Shown in pieces: positions 1 to 6,551 of a DNA stretch of 16,273 bases. Under the pieces are notes generated by a model. The model searched no databases, was not told the DNA's origin, and was given only the letters and a program-made list of their open reading frames with translations. The stretch spans positions 1 through 16,273 of the forward strand of contig CAZHUG010000048.1 in the NCBI GenBank assembly GCA_964535405.1, given 5' to 3'. The DNA comes from Scatomorpha sp964535405. GTDB taxonomy: Bacteria > Bacillota > Clostridia > Oscillospirales > Oscillospiraceae. The position numbers and the translations under genes are program-made. Positions within the stretch are counted from its first letter, which is position 1, and each line of letters starts with the position of its first letter.

Positions 1-35
1 CGGCGACCTATTTAGAAATATAGTATTAGGATTTG

Positions 36-1292
36 ATGATAATGAGACTGAGTGAGATACCAAAGAGCGTTGAAGATCTAGCAACTGACTGCGAAGCGCG
101 CCTTGTGGCGCGCTTTGCCGAGATAGACGAGACTGCACGGACAAATACCCGCCGGGTACTCGAGGCATTTCAGGAGTTTCGCGTATCCGACCCCTGCTTT
201 GCAGGAACAACGGGCTACGGCTATGACGACATGGGCCGCGACACGCTCGATAAGATATGGGCACGTGTGTTTGGCGCAGAGGAAGCAATTGTGCGCATCG
301 GTTTTGTGAACGGCACGCACGCAATTGCGTCTGCCATATTTGCCTGCCTGCGCCCGGGCGAAACTCTGCTGTCTGTGATGGGCGCGCCGTATGACACACT
401 GAGAACCGCTATCGGCATATCCGGTGACGCGTTTGGCTCGCTTGCGTTTTATGGCATAAAATATGCGCAGGTGGAGACAAAAGACGGCAGCGCGGATCTG
501 CCCGCGATTATCGAGGCAGCAGACCGCATCCGCCCGGGCGCCGTGCTTGTCCAGCGCTCAAGAGGCTATGACTCGCGCCGTGCTCTGACGGTGGAGGAGA
601 TCGGCGAAATCTGTACTGCGGTCAAAGAGGTGTCCCCGGATACCGTTATAATGGTTGACAACTGCTACGGTGAGTTTACCGGCACGCTCGAGCCCACGAT
701 GGTGGGCGCCGACCTGATGGCGGGCTCACTTATTAAAAACCCCGGCGGCGGAATTGCGCCCACCGGCGGCTATGTAACGGGCAGCAAGGAGCTTGTGGAG
801 CGTGCGGCCTTCCGCCTGACTGTCCCCGGCATTGGCGGCGAGTGCGGCAGTACACTTGGAAACAATCGACTGCTCTATCAGGGCCTTTTTCTCGCGCCGC
901 ATACAGTTGCGCAGGCGCTTAAAACCGCGGCGCTTTGTGCGGCGATGCTGGAGACCCTGGGCTATAAGACCGAGCCCGCGGCCGAGGAGCCACGCAGTGA
1001 TATTATCCAGACCGTGTATTTGGAGTCTGCTGATAACATGAGCCGCTTCTGCCGGGGAATACAGTCCGGCTCGCCCGTTGATTCCTATGTCACGCCTGAG
1101 CCCTGGCAGATGCCCGGCTATGATTGCGAGGTTATCATGGCGGCCGGTGCGTTTATACAGGGGGCGTCTATTGAGCTGTCTGCGGATGGGCCCGTGCGCG
1201 AGCCGTATATGGTGTTTTTGCAAGGCGGACTGACCTACGAATCAGGACGGCTGGGCGTGATGGCGGCAATTAGCGAAATGTTGGACAAATAG
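36..1292 (+). CDS. Methionine gamma-lyase family (aluminum-resistance-like) PLP-dependent protein
   Basis: This is a fold-type I PLP enzyme of the family annotated as methionine gamma-lyase or aluminum resistance protein (YnbB-like), about 418 aa, the usual length. The N-terminal part has the family's conserved GTTGYGYDDMGRD segment and a VRIGFVNGTHAI segment. The SLIKNPGGGIAPTGGY motif holds the likely PLP-binding lysine, about residue 234 from the ATG at 36. An upstream aspartate in MVDNCYGEF would contact the pyridine nitrogen. The start is uncertain: TTG at 33, ATG at 36 and ATG at 42 are all in frame, and AGGA at 28-31 fits 36 (4-nt spacing) or 42 (10-nt spacing). The true substrate is not established for this family, so a C-S lyase role is inferred. 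It lies 31 nt upstream of yunB on the same strand, probably in one transcript. In Bacillus and Clostridia relatives this gene often follows miaA/hfq; the 32 bases before it are too short to tell. Confidence 0.9.
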   Translation: MIMRLSEIPKSVEDLATDCEARLVARFAEIDETARTNTRRVLEAFQEFRVSDPCFAGTTGYGYDDMGRDTLDKIWARVFGAEEAIVRIGFVNGTHAIASAIFACLRPGETLLSVMGAPYDTLRTAIGISGDAFGSLAFYGIKYAQVETKDGSADLPAIIEAADRIRPGAVLVQRSRGYDSRRALTVEEIGEICTAVKEVSPDTVIMVDNCYGEFTGTLEPTMVGADLMAGSLIKNPGGGIAPTGGYVTGSKELVERAAFRLTVPGIGGECGSTLGNNRLLYQGLFLAPHTVAQALKTAALCAAMLETLGYKTEPAAEEPRSDIIQTVYLESADNMSRFCRGIQSGSPVDSYVTPEPWQMPGYDCEVIMAAGAFIQGASIELSADGPVREPYMVFLQGGLTYESGRLGVMAAISEMLDK

Positions 1293-1310
1293 TCTGCATA
1301 TCATAGCATG

Positions 1311-1315
1311 GGAGG
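1311..1315 (+). promoter_or_regulatory. Ribosome binding site that fixes the yunB start
   Basis: GGAGG ends 8 nt before the ATG at 1324. The longer in-frame reading from GTG at 1315 would begin inside the Shine-Dalgarno sequence itself, so the ATG at 1324 is the better start. Confidence 0.75.
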
Positions 1316-1323
1316 TGTTTCCC

Positions 1324-1992
1324 ATGCTGAGACGACGCATAAGAAGACCATTATATATTGATATGCATGTACCATCGATGTCGCGAAAGTCGAAGTTTGT
1401 GTTAGTGCTGCTGCTGATTGTCGCGGTTATACTTGCGATATTCATCCGTGGCGCAATATACTTGAGAGAGCTATCCTGTGACATGGTCATTTCAGACGCG
1501 ACAGATCTCATGATCTTGTGCGTAAACGGCACTATAAGCCGCAAGCTTGCTCAGGAGGACTATGATTATGACCACTTTGTGACGCTTGAGTATGATGCAA
1601 ACGGCAGAGTCGTGGCAGTCAAGGCCAATATGTCGAGGATAAACGCGGTATCGTCCGAGCTTCTTTCGGACATAGTTAAGGCAGTTGATGGCGGGGAGCT
1701 GAATTTGTCAATTCCCATAGGCAACCTTCTCGGCTCAAGCCTGCTGCTTGGCAGAGGACCGAAGATACCGGTAAACGTTTCAATGCTGACATCATCCCGG
1801 GTGGATTTTAAAAATGATCTGGTCGATTCGGGCATTAACCAGACAAAGCACCAGATAAAGCTGGACGTGATCATTGATGTAGATGTGATCCTGCCGTGGA
1901 AGACGGTGTCTACCCAGGTAGTTAGCGAGGTTTTGATTGCAGAGACAGTGATAGTGGGCGAGGTTCCGCAGACATATCTTAATATGGAGTAA
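1324..1992 (+). CDS. yunB: Sporulation protein YunB
   Basis: This 222-aa protein has a short basic N-terminus (MLRRRIRRP), one membrane-spanning segment at about residues 25-42, and then an extracytoplasmic domain. It matches YunB, a protein of spore-formers whose gene in Bacillus subtilis belongs to the mother-cell sporulation programme. The recognisable family signature is the second half: an N-M-S-R-I-N segment (102-107), SIPIGNLLGSSLLLGRGPKIPV (about 129-150), the GINQTKH motif (170-176), and a C-terminal AETVIVGEVPQTYLN stretch (207-220). The start at 1324 is chosen from the GGAGG at 1311. The stop codon is 4 nt from the ATG of ligA, and the ligA ribosome binding site (GGAG at 1986) lies inside the last codons of yunB, so the two are likely translated from one message. 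Molecular function is unknown; the family assignment is firm and supports a spore-forming host. Confidence 0.9.
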   Translation: MLRRRIRRPLYIDMHVPSMSRKSKFVLVLLLIVAVILAIFIRGAIYLRELSCDMVISDATDLMILCVNGTISRKLAQEDYDYDHFVTLEYDANGRVVAVKANMSRINAVSSELLSDIVKAVDGGELNLSIPIGNLLGSSLLLGRGPKIPVNVSMLTSSRVDFKNDLVDSGINQTKHQIKLDVIIDVDVILPWKTVSTQVVSEVLIAETVIVGEVPQTYLNME

Positions 1993-1996
1993 AAAC

Positions 1997-3973
1997 ATGG
2001 ACATTAAACAGCAGATAGATGCATTGAGGTCAAGCATACGAGAACATAACAGCCACTACTACGACGAGGATGCACCGGTTATCCCGGACTTTGAATACGA
2101 CGCCCTCATGCGCGAGCTTGAGGAGCTGGAGGCGGCACATCCGGAGTATAATTCTCCGGATTCTCCGACTCAACGTGTGGGCGGTACGGCTAGGAGCAGC
2201 TTTGCACCCGTCACCCATGAAGTAGCGCTTGAGAGTCTCATGGATGTGTTTTCAATTGAAGAGCTTGAGGCATTCACAGTAAAAATGGATTCTGCGCTGT
2301 CGGCAGGGAAGCACTACTGCGTAGAACCGAAGATAGATGGTCTTTCGATGTCGCTTGAATACGAGAACGGTGTTTTCATCCGCGGTGCTACGCGCGGGGA
2401 CGGAAATACCGGCGAGGATGTGACTGAGAACCTGCGCACGGTGCGCAGTCTGCCGCAGAAGCTCAAGGGCGCGCCTGCACGGCTCATTGTACGCGGTGAG
2501 GTCTACATGTCGCGCACTGTTTTTGAGGAGCTCAACGCCCAGCGTGAGCTAAATGGCGAGGCCCTGCTTGCAAACCCGCGCAATGCGGCTGCCGGCTCCA
2601 TGCGTCAGCTCGACCCGAAGGTTGCCGCGGCGCGCAAGCTCGATCTCATAGTCTTTAATATTCAGAAGGCGGAGCCGTGGGAGTTTGGCTCACACGCCGG
2701 GACTCTGGACGCTCTGCGTTCATACGGCTTTGACGCCGTGCCGTATAAGCTTTGCGAAACTGCCGGGGAGTGCCGCGCGGAGGTAGAACGTATCGCCGAG
2801 ACAAGGGGAGATTTTGCCTTCGATATCGACGGCGCGGTCATCAAAATTGACTCGCTGGCTCAGCGCCGCGAGCTCGGCAGCACTTCGAGAGCGCCGCGCT
2901 GGGCGGTGGCGTATAAATACCCGCCTGAAAAGAAGGAGAGCGTGGTTCAGGACATCGTTGTGCAGGTTGGTCGCACAGGCGTTGTGACACCGAAGGCGAT
3001 TGTCGCGCCGGTGAGGCTTGCAGGAACGACTGTCACCAATGCGACTCTACACAATCAGGATTTCATCGACAAGCTCGATGTGAGAATCGGCGACACTGTC
3101 CTAGTTCGCAAGGCTGGTGAGATTATTCCGGAGGTGCTTGAGGTAGTTACCTCAAAGCGTCCTGAGGGCACTGCGCCGTTTCACCTGCCCGAGCGTTGTC
3201 CCGAGTGCGATTCGCTTATCGTGAAGGATGAGGATGGCGTCGCCATGCGCTGCACGGGTGCGGAGTGCCCGGCGCAGCTTTTGCGCAACATTGCGCACTT
3301 TGCCTCGCGCGACGCTATGGATATCGAAGGCCTGGGCGTCTCGGTCGCGGATTCTCTGATACGGGCCGGACTTTTGGGCAGCGCCGCTGATATATACAGC
3401 CTTGAAGCAGAGCCGGTATCCAAGCTTGATCGCATGGGCGAAAAATCTGCGGAAAATCTCATGAACGCGATAGAAAAAAGCAAGTCGGCAGGGCTTGAGA
3501 GACTCCTGTGCGCCTTCGGAATTCGTCAGGTGGGTCAAAAAGCGGGAAAGGCACTTGCCGCGCATTTCGGAACGCTGGACGCCCTCATGAGTGCTACGGA
3601 GGAGGAGCTTATAGCGGTTCCCGACATCGGTGCGATAACCGCGGGCTTCATACGCGGGTGGTTTGTACAGCCTCAGTCTCAGCATCAGATACGGCTCCTG
3701 CGTGAGGCGGGCGTAAACTTAAACAGCGCAAAAAAGGTCAACGATAATCGCTTTCAGGGTAAAATTTTTGTCCTAACCGGCACGCTGGAGAGTTTCACAA
3801 GGGATGAGGCCGCCGCAATCATAGAGAGTTTTGGCGGCAAGAGCTCCGGTTCGGTGTCAAAAAAAACCAGCTATGTTCTAGCTGGTGAGAGCGCTGGTTC
3901 AAAGCTTACGAAGGCGCAGAGTCTGGGTGTTGAGATAATTGATGAAGCCGGTTTCCGGGATATGATTAAATAG
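1997..3973 (+). CDS. ligA: NAD-dependent DNA ligase LigA
   Basis: LigA seals nicks during replication and repair, using NAD+ to adenylate itself. At 658 aa it is full length for the family. The domain order is complete. Domain Ia (1-60) carries the NAD-binding YYDEDAPVIPDFEYD segment. The adenylation domain has the catalytic lysine K112 in PKIDG and the conserved GDGNTGEDVT (134-143) and FDIDGAVIK segments. The OB fold spans about 315-395 (QVGRTGVVTPKA). The four-cysteine zinc finger is C401, C404, C419 and C424. Helix-hairpin-helix repeats cover about 430-565. A C-terminal BRCT domain covers about 585-658 (GKIFVLTGTL, SFGGKSSGSVSKKTSYVLAG). The ATG at 1997 follows GGAG at 1986-1989 with 7-nt spacing. 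No key residue is missing. It is the last gene of the plus-strand cluster and ends 7 nt before a strong hairpin. Confidence 0.98.
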   Translation: MDIKQQIDALRSSIREHNSHYYDEDAPVIPDFEYDALMRELEELEAAHPEYNSPDSPTQRVGGTARSSFAPVTHEVALESLMDVFSIEELEAFTVKMDSALSAGKHYCVEPKIDGLSMSLEYENGVFIRGATRGDGNTGEDVTENLRTVRSLPQKLKGAPARLIVRGEVYMSRTVFEELNAQRELNGEALLANPRNAAAGSMRQLDPKVAAARKLDLIVFNIQKAEPWEFGSHAGTLDALRSYGFDAVPYKLCETAGECRAEVERIAETRGDFAFDIDGAVIKIDSLAQRRELGSTSRAPRWAVAYKYPPEKKESVVQDIVVQVGRTGVVTPKAIVAPVRLAGTTVTNATLHNQDFIDKLDVRIGDTVLVRKAGEIIPEVLEVVTSKRPEGTAPFHLPERCPECDSLIVKDEDGVAMRCTGAECPAQLLRNIAHFASRDAMDIEGLGVSVADSLIRAGLLGSAADIYSLEAEPVSKLDRMGEKSAENLMNAIEKSKSAGLERLLCAFGIRQVGQKAGKALAAHFGTLDALMSATEEELIAVPDIGAITAGFIRGWFVQPQSQHQIRLLREAGVNLNSAKKVNDNRFQGKIFVLTGTLESFTRDEAAAIIESFGGKSSGSVSKKTSYVLAGESAGSKLTKAQSLGVEIIDEAGFRDMIK

Positions 3974-3980
3974 TGAATAG

Positions 3981-4018
3981 AAAGAGACCTGCTGCATCAC
4001 TGAACAGCAGGTCTCTTT
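3981..4018. terminator. Bidirectional terminator between ligA and the HD-domain gene
   Basis: This is a perfect 14-bp stem, AAAGAGACCTGCTG at 3981-3994 pairing with 4005-4018, with a 10-nt loop. It starts 7 nt after the ligA stop, and the stop codon of the convergent gene begins at 4022. The A-run on one side and T-run on the other let it work in both directions. Confidence 0.9.
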
Positions 4019-4019
4019 G

Positions 4020-4565
4020 TTATTCAGCGGTCATGGCCTCGAGAGTTTTTGCAGCCAGCTCCTGCACTGAGAGCCCAAGCATATCTGCGCCGCGAGTTAT
4101 TATCTCGCGGGAGCAGCCGGCGGCAAATCTTTTGTCCTTAAACTTCTTCATGATGGATTTGACTTCCATGCCCTCAAAGCCTGTAGGCCGCATGAGAGCG
4201 GCGGCACCGATGAGACCGGTCAGCTCGTCCATGGCAAAGAGATACTTTTCCATGATATGTGTGGGCTCGACATCAGAGCATATGCCGTATCCATGGCTCA
4301 CGACTGCGTGGATAACGCCCTCGTCAATGTCCAGCTCACGTAGCAGCTCATTGGCCTTGACGCAATGCTGCTCCGGCCACTGCCCGAAGTCAATATCGTG
4401 CAGGTAGCCGACCGCGATCCAAAAGTCAACCCTCTCAGGATCCAGCTCGCGAGCGACATATCCGAGAGCATTTCCGACCGTCAGTGCATGCTGTATGTGG
4501 AAGCTTTCGGAATTATACCTTTTGGTGAGCTCAAGCGCCTGCTCAGGGCTTGGAATATAAGTCAT
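4020..4565 (-). CDS. HD-domain metal-dependent phosphohydrolase
   Basis: This 181-aa cytosolic protein of the HD superfamily carries the metal-binding pattern in order: H26 (SFHIQHAL), H56-D57 (GYLHDIDFG), H91 (VVSHGYG) and D113 (FAMDELTGL). This matches small stand-alone HD hydrolases annotated as HDIG-domain proteins. Known HD proteins cleave phosphate esters of nucleotides; the substrate here cannot be inferred. No membrane segment or extra domain is seen. The ATG at 4565 is preceded by GGAGGT at 4578-4573 with 7-nt spacing; the longer reading from TTG at 4580 would overlap the ribosome binding site and is rejected. It is a monocistronic gene convergent with ligA and divergent from the tRNA-Thr gene. 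Confidence 0.88.
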   Translation of the reverse strand: MTYIPSPEQALELTKRYNSESFHIQHALTVGNALGYVARELDPERVDFWIAVGYLHDIDFGQWPEQHCVKANELLRELDIDEGVIHAVVSHGYGICSDVEPTHIMEKYLFAMDELTGLIGAAALMRPTGFEGMEVKSIMKKFKDKRFAAGCSREIITRGADMLGLSVQELAAKTLEAMTAE

Positions 4566-4572
4566 AAAAAGA

Positions 4573-4578
4573 ACCTCC
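4573..4578 (-). promoter_or_regulatory. Ribosome binding site of the HD-domain gene
   Basis: GGAGGT on the minus strand sits 7 nt before the ATG at 4565 and rules out the five-codon-longer TTG reading. Confidence 0.75.
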
Positions 4579-4595
4579 AAACGCGATTTTTAACT

Positions 4596-4624
4596 ATGAT
4601 AATGCAAAAAAGTGAAAATAGCAA
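4596..4624 (-). promoter_or_regulatory. Possible promoter of the HD-domain gene
   Basis: On the minus strand, TTGCTA (4624-4619) and TATCAT (4601-4596) are separated by 17 nt. Only four of six -35 positions match the sigma-A consensus, so this is tentative. Confidence 0.35.
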
Positions 4625-4672
4625 TCAGTTTCATCCAATTTCGCATTAAGCGCTCAAAAAGCAAATCGTCAG

Positions 4673-4701
4673 TTGACTTTACAATGCCTATGTGCTAAAA
4701 T
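4673..4701 (+). promoter_or_regulatory. Sigma-A-type promoter of tRNA-Thr
   Basis: TTGACT (4673-4678) and TAAAAT (4696-4701) are separated by exactly 17 nt, five of six matches each. The tRNA begins 15 nt after the -10 box, so little or no 5' leader would need removal. Confidence 0.85.
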
Positions 4702-4716
4702 TCTTAGGCACGCGAC

Positions 4717-4791
4717 GCTGGTGTGGCTCAAAGGTAGAGCACTTCACTCGTAATGAAGGGGTTGTGAGTTCGATTCTCACCACCAGCTCCA
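4717..4791 (+). tRNA. tRNA-Thr (anticodon CGT)
   Basis: The cloverleaf folds completely by eye. The acceptor stem is GCTGGTG (4717-4723) with CACCAGC (4781-4787). The D stem is GCTC/GAGC (4726-4729, 4737-4740). The anticodon stem is CTTCA/TGAAG with loop CTCGTAA, giving anticodon CGT at 4749-4751, which reads ACG (Thr). The variable loop is 5 nt. The T stem is GTGAG/CTCAC with loop TTCGATT. The discriminator is T4788 and CCA is encoded at 4789-4791. It is a single-gene unit with its own promoter and terminator. Confidence 0.97.
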
Positions 4792-4835
4792 TAAACGAGT
4801 TCTTCCTGTTTTAGGAAGAACTCGTTTATTTTTTT
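4791..4835 (+). terminator. Rho-independent terminator of tRNA-Thr
   Basis: A perfect 17-bp stem (4791-4807 with 4813-4829) with a 5-nt loop is followed by a T-run to 4835. The first stem base is the last A of the encoded CCA end, so the terminator hairpin begins exactly at the mature tRNA 3' end. Confidence 0.92.
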
Positions 4836-4868
4836 ATGATAATTTGAACAGATGCTCTAGATATCTAT

Positions 4869-4898
4869 CCACCTATGTCTGAAAAACAACCACCTATG
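4869..4898 (+). promoter_or_regulatory. Direct-repeat operator, probable LytTR binding site
   Basis: The 9-mer CCACCTATG occurs at 4869-4877 and again at 4890-4898, a 21-bp period (two helical turns). LytTR-domain regulators are known to bind pairs of 9-bp direct repeats at about this spacing. The second copy ends 9 nt before the -35-like element of the LytTR gene directly downstream. This geometry is what autoactivation would require; the binding itself is inferred. Confidence 0.7.
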
Positions 4899-4907
4899 GA
4901 AAATCAA

Positions 4908-4936
4908 TGGAAAATAATTTTACATTGCCCTATAAT
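4908..4936 (+). promoter_or_regulatory. Promoter of the LytTR/DUF3021 operon, overlapping an inverted repeat
   Basis: A perfect TATAAT (4931-4936) lies 17 nt after a weak -35-like TGGAAA (4908-4913). A weak -35 is typical of activator-dependent promoters. The inverted repeat TTACATT (4920-4926) / AATGTAA (4934-4940), 7-nt spacer, overlaps the -10 box and could be a second protein site. Confidence 0.65.
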
Positions 4937-4961
4937 GTAAGCATAGCGAGGGGATGACAGA

Positions 4962-5303
4962 ATGCAAATTGAAATTAAAATTGACAGCAACTACAAGGAA
5001 CCTAAGGTTATTGTGCTGACGGATAAAATTACAGATGAAATCAATGCGCTTATCAAAAGGCTTTCCCAGGATGAACAACAGATGCTCACCGGATTTTGCG
5101 GAGACACCCTGGAGATATTGGAGCAGGCGGACATCCTGCTAATCTATGCGGCTGCGGGGAAGGTATTGGCGGTCACCAGCCGGGGAGAATTTACACTCCG
5201 CCAGCGCTTGTATGAGTTGGAGGAACGTCTTGATAAAAGTAAATTCGTACGCATATCCAATTCAGAAATAATCAATCTAAAAAGGTCAAAGCCTTTGACC
5301 TGA
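4962..5303 (+). CDS. LytTR-type transcriptional regulator, truncated by a frameshift
   Basis: This small LytTR-family DNA-binding protein is of the stand-alone type usually paired with a DUF3021 membrane protein. The readable frame gives 113 aa: an N-terminal part of about 45 aa, then the start of the LytTR domain (LLIYAAAGKVLAVTSRGEFTL, then FVRISNSEIINLK). It then ends abruptly at TGA 5301-5303. The expected rest of the domain continues in another frame from 5282 to 5401, so one base appears to be missing from the A-run at 5279-5283; restored, the protein would be 146 aa, a normal size for the group. The ATG at 4962 is preceded by GAGGGGA at 4948-4954, spacing 7. As read, the product would lack the C-terminal strands of the DNA-binding domain. 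It is either a pseudogene, a frameshifted product or an assembly error. Confidence 0.85.
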   Translation: MQIEIKIDSNYKEPKVIVLTDKITDEINALIKRLSQDEQQMLTGFCGDTLEILEQADILLIYAAAGKVLAVTSRGEFTLRQRLYELEERLDKSKFVRISNSEIINLKRSKPLT

Positions 5304-5401
5304 GCTTTGCATGTTCTATTTGTGTAACTATGTCAGATGGCACGGTTACATATGTTTCGCGGCGGTATGTCTCAAAGATCAAACAGATATTGGGAATATG
5401 A
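5282..5401 (+). pseudogene. Out-of-frame C-terminal part of the LytTR domain
   Basis: Read from AAG at 5282, this frame gives KVKAFDLSF, then VTMSDGTVTYVSRRYV and SKIKQILGI before TGA at 5399-5401. That is the normal end of a LytTR DNA-binding domain and continues directly from NLK in the upstream frame. Its stop overlaps the ribosome binding site of the DUF3021 gene, as expected for translational coupling. Confidence 0.85.
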
Positions 5402-5410
5402 GGTGATAAA

Positions 5411-5881
5411 ATGAAAAAACAGATTATTAATCGAGGTCTTTTTGGCTTCCCGACCGGCATTGCATTGGGCTATGCCATTACAATCATCATTTCTGCAATA
5501 TGGGGAAATGGCAATTATCTGCCCGTCACACAGGAATTGCTAAAAGCCATGGGCAATGAAATTAATGCAGTCATTTTCCAAGCAGTTTTGTGTGGAATAA
5601 TGGGCTCCTGCTTTGCGATGGCATCGGTAATATGGGAAATTGATAATTGGAGCATTGCAAAGCAGAGTGGAATTTATTTTGCTGTCATTTCTGCCATAAT
5701 GCTGCCGATAGCATATTTCGCAAACTGGATGCAACATACGCTGATAGGAATTTTGTCATATTTTGCGATCTTTGTTGCCATATTTATTTTTGTCTGGCTG
5801 ATTCAATACTTCGGATGGAAGGCGAAAATCAAAAAAGTAAACAGACGCCTTAAGGATCAGGCTGACACTGATGCGAACTGA
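5411..5881 (+). CDS. DUF3021-family membrane protein
   Basis: This 156-aa integral membrane protein has four predicted membrane segments, at roughly residues 10-30, 52-74, 84-104 and 110-132, followed by a basic cytoplasmic tail (KAKIKKVNRRLKDQ). The topology, size and position behind a LytTR gene match DUF3021 proteins, which form two-gene modules with small LytTR regulators in Bacillota. In characterised modules of this type the membrane protein is thought to restrain its partner regulator; for this copy that is inference. The ATG at 5411 follows AGGTGA at 5401-5406. It lies 9 nt after the restored LytTR stop, but 107 nt after the stop in the sequence as given. Codon use is more AT-rich than in the flanking housekeeping genes. 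Confidence 0.85.
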   Translation: MKKQIINRGLFGFPTGIALGYAITIIISAIWGNGNYLPVTQELLKAMGNEINAVIFQAVLCGIMGSCFAMASVIWEIDNWSIAKQSGIYFAVISAIMLPIAYFANWMQHTLIGILSYFAIFVAIFIFVWLIQYFGWKAKIKKVNRRLKDQADTDAN

Positions 5882-5944
5882 TATCACAATTATTCAAATA
5901 GTTACTAAAGAGAAAAGTCACACCTATAATATCGAAAAATTAAG

Positions 5945-5985
5945 CCGTCTGGCTCCGTTTTGGTAGCGGAGTCAGACGGTGTTTT
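5945..5985 (+). terminator. Terminator of the LytTR/DUF3021 operon
   Basis: A 13-bp stem (5945-5957 with 5967-5979, one G-T pair) with a 9-nt loop is followed by TGTTTT. It lies about 60 nt after the DUF3021 stop. Confidence 0.85.
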
Positions 5986-6287
5986 AGTTGAAAGAGCTCA
6001 AAGTTTTGAGTTTTCTATCCAAACAAACTCCGATCTGAGAAATAATAAAATAAAAAACTTCCAGTTCTGCCAGCGACGGAGCTGGAATTATAGTTTATGT
6101 TTAGGGGACAATAAGAGCATCGCCATGTTGTTTCCGGCGTAAATTGCGCCATTTATTTTTTAAAATACAAAATATACCATAGGGCGCGCAAGCAAAATTT
6201 ACAAGTCGTATTTAAGAATATTGGCCGGGAACCGGGCAAGAATAGTATCGGGATCAAAACCCAAATAGAGAAATCCAAACAGAGAAA
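5986..6287. other. Intergenic region upstream of the spore protein gene
   Basis: About 300 bases of AT-rich sequence hold no gene I can support. A 9-bp imperfect hairpin (TTCCAG arm and CTGGAA arm, about 6059-6087) and a small CTCAAA/TTTGAG palindrome (5997-6010) are visible. I looked for a sigma-G or sigma-F promoter for the downstream spore protein; CAAAATA at 6168-6174 resembles a sigma-G -10 box, but no acceptable -35 sits at the right distance, so none is called. Confidence 0.5.
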
Positions 6288-6303
6288 AAGGAGATGCACT
6301 CTA

Positions 6304-6498
6304 ATGTCTAGAAGTAACAATCTTGTAAACCCCAATGCACGCGAGGCAATGAACCGCTTCAAGATGGAGACCGCCAACGAAGTCGGCGTTAACCTGAAGC
6401 AGGGCTACAATGGCGACCTTACCAGCCGTCAGGCAGGTTCTATCGGTGGCCAGATGGTCAAAAAGATGATCGAGGCTTACGAAGCCGGCCTGAAGTAA
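6304..6498 (+). CDS. Alpha/beta-type small acid-soluble spore protein (SASP)
   Basis: This 64-aa protein coats and protects DNA in the dormant spore and is degraded at germination. The family signature is clear: KMETANEVGVNL (20-31) contains the germination-protease (GPR) recognition site, with predicted cleavage after E22, and LTSRQAGSIGGQMVKKMIE (39-57) matches the second conserved block. The start is fixed by AAGGAG at 6288-6293, 10 nt before the ATG. The protein is at the short end for the family, with little N-terminal extension and no long C-terminal tail. It is monocistronic, with a terminator 26 nt after the stop, and is expected to be transcribed in the forespore by sigma-G, though no clear promoter was found. 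This is the strongest evidence that the host makes endospores. Confidence 0.95.
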   Translation: MSRSNNLVNPNAREAMNRFKMETANEVGVNLKQGYNGDLTSRQAGSIGGQMVKKMIEAYEAGLK

Positions 6499-6524
6499 TT
6501 AAGTTTACCATTGTTAAAACAGAG

Positions 6525-6551
6525 AGCCGCACTTAATTGTGCGGCTTTTTG
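6525..6551. terminator. Terminator between the SASP gene and the iclR-type gene
   Basis: AGCCGCAC (6525-6532) pairs with GTGCGGCT (6539-6546) around a TTAATT loop, followed by TTTTTG on the plus strand. The convergent regulator gene stops at 6552, so the hairpin can serve both genes. Confidence 0.88.

Noticed and set aside
726..1223. 165-codon minus-strand ORF within the methionine gamma-lyase-family gene
   Set aside because: Antisense to conserved PLP-enzyme sequence, with basic low-complexity translation and no ribosome binding site.
5997..6015. CTCAAA/TTTGAG palindrome followed by TTTTC as a second terminator
   Set aside because: Short AT-rich stem with a two-base loop; the strong terminator at 5945-5985 is sufficient.
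4717..6300. Integrative element at tRNA-Thr
   Set aside because: No repeat of the tRNA 3' end was found downstream and no integrase or phage gene is present.
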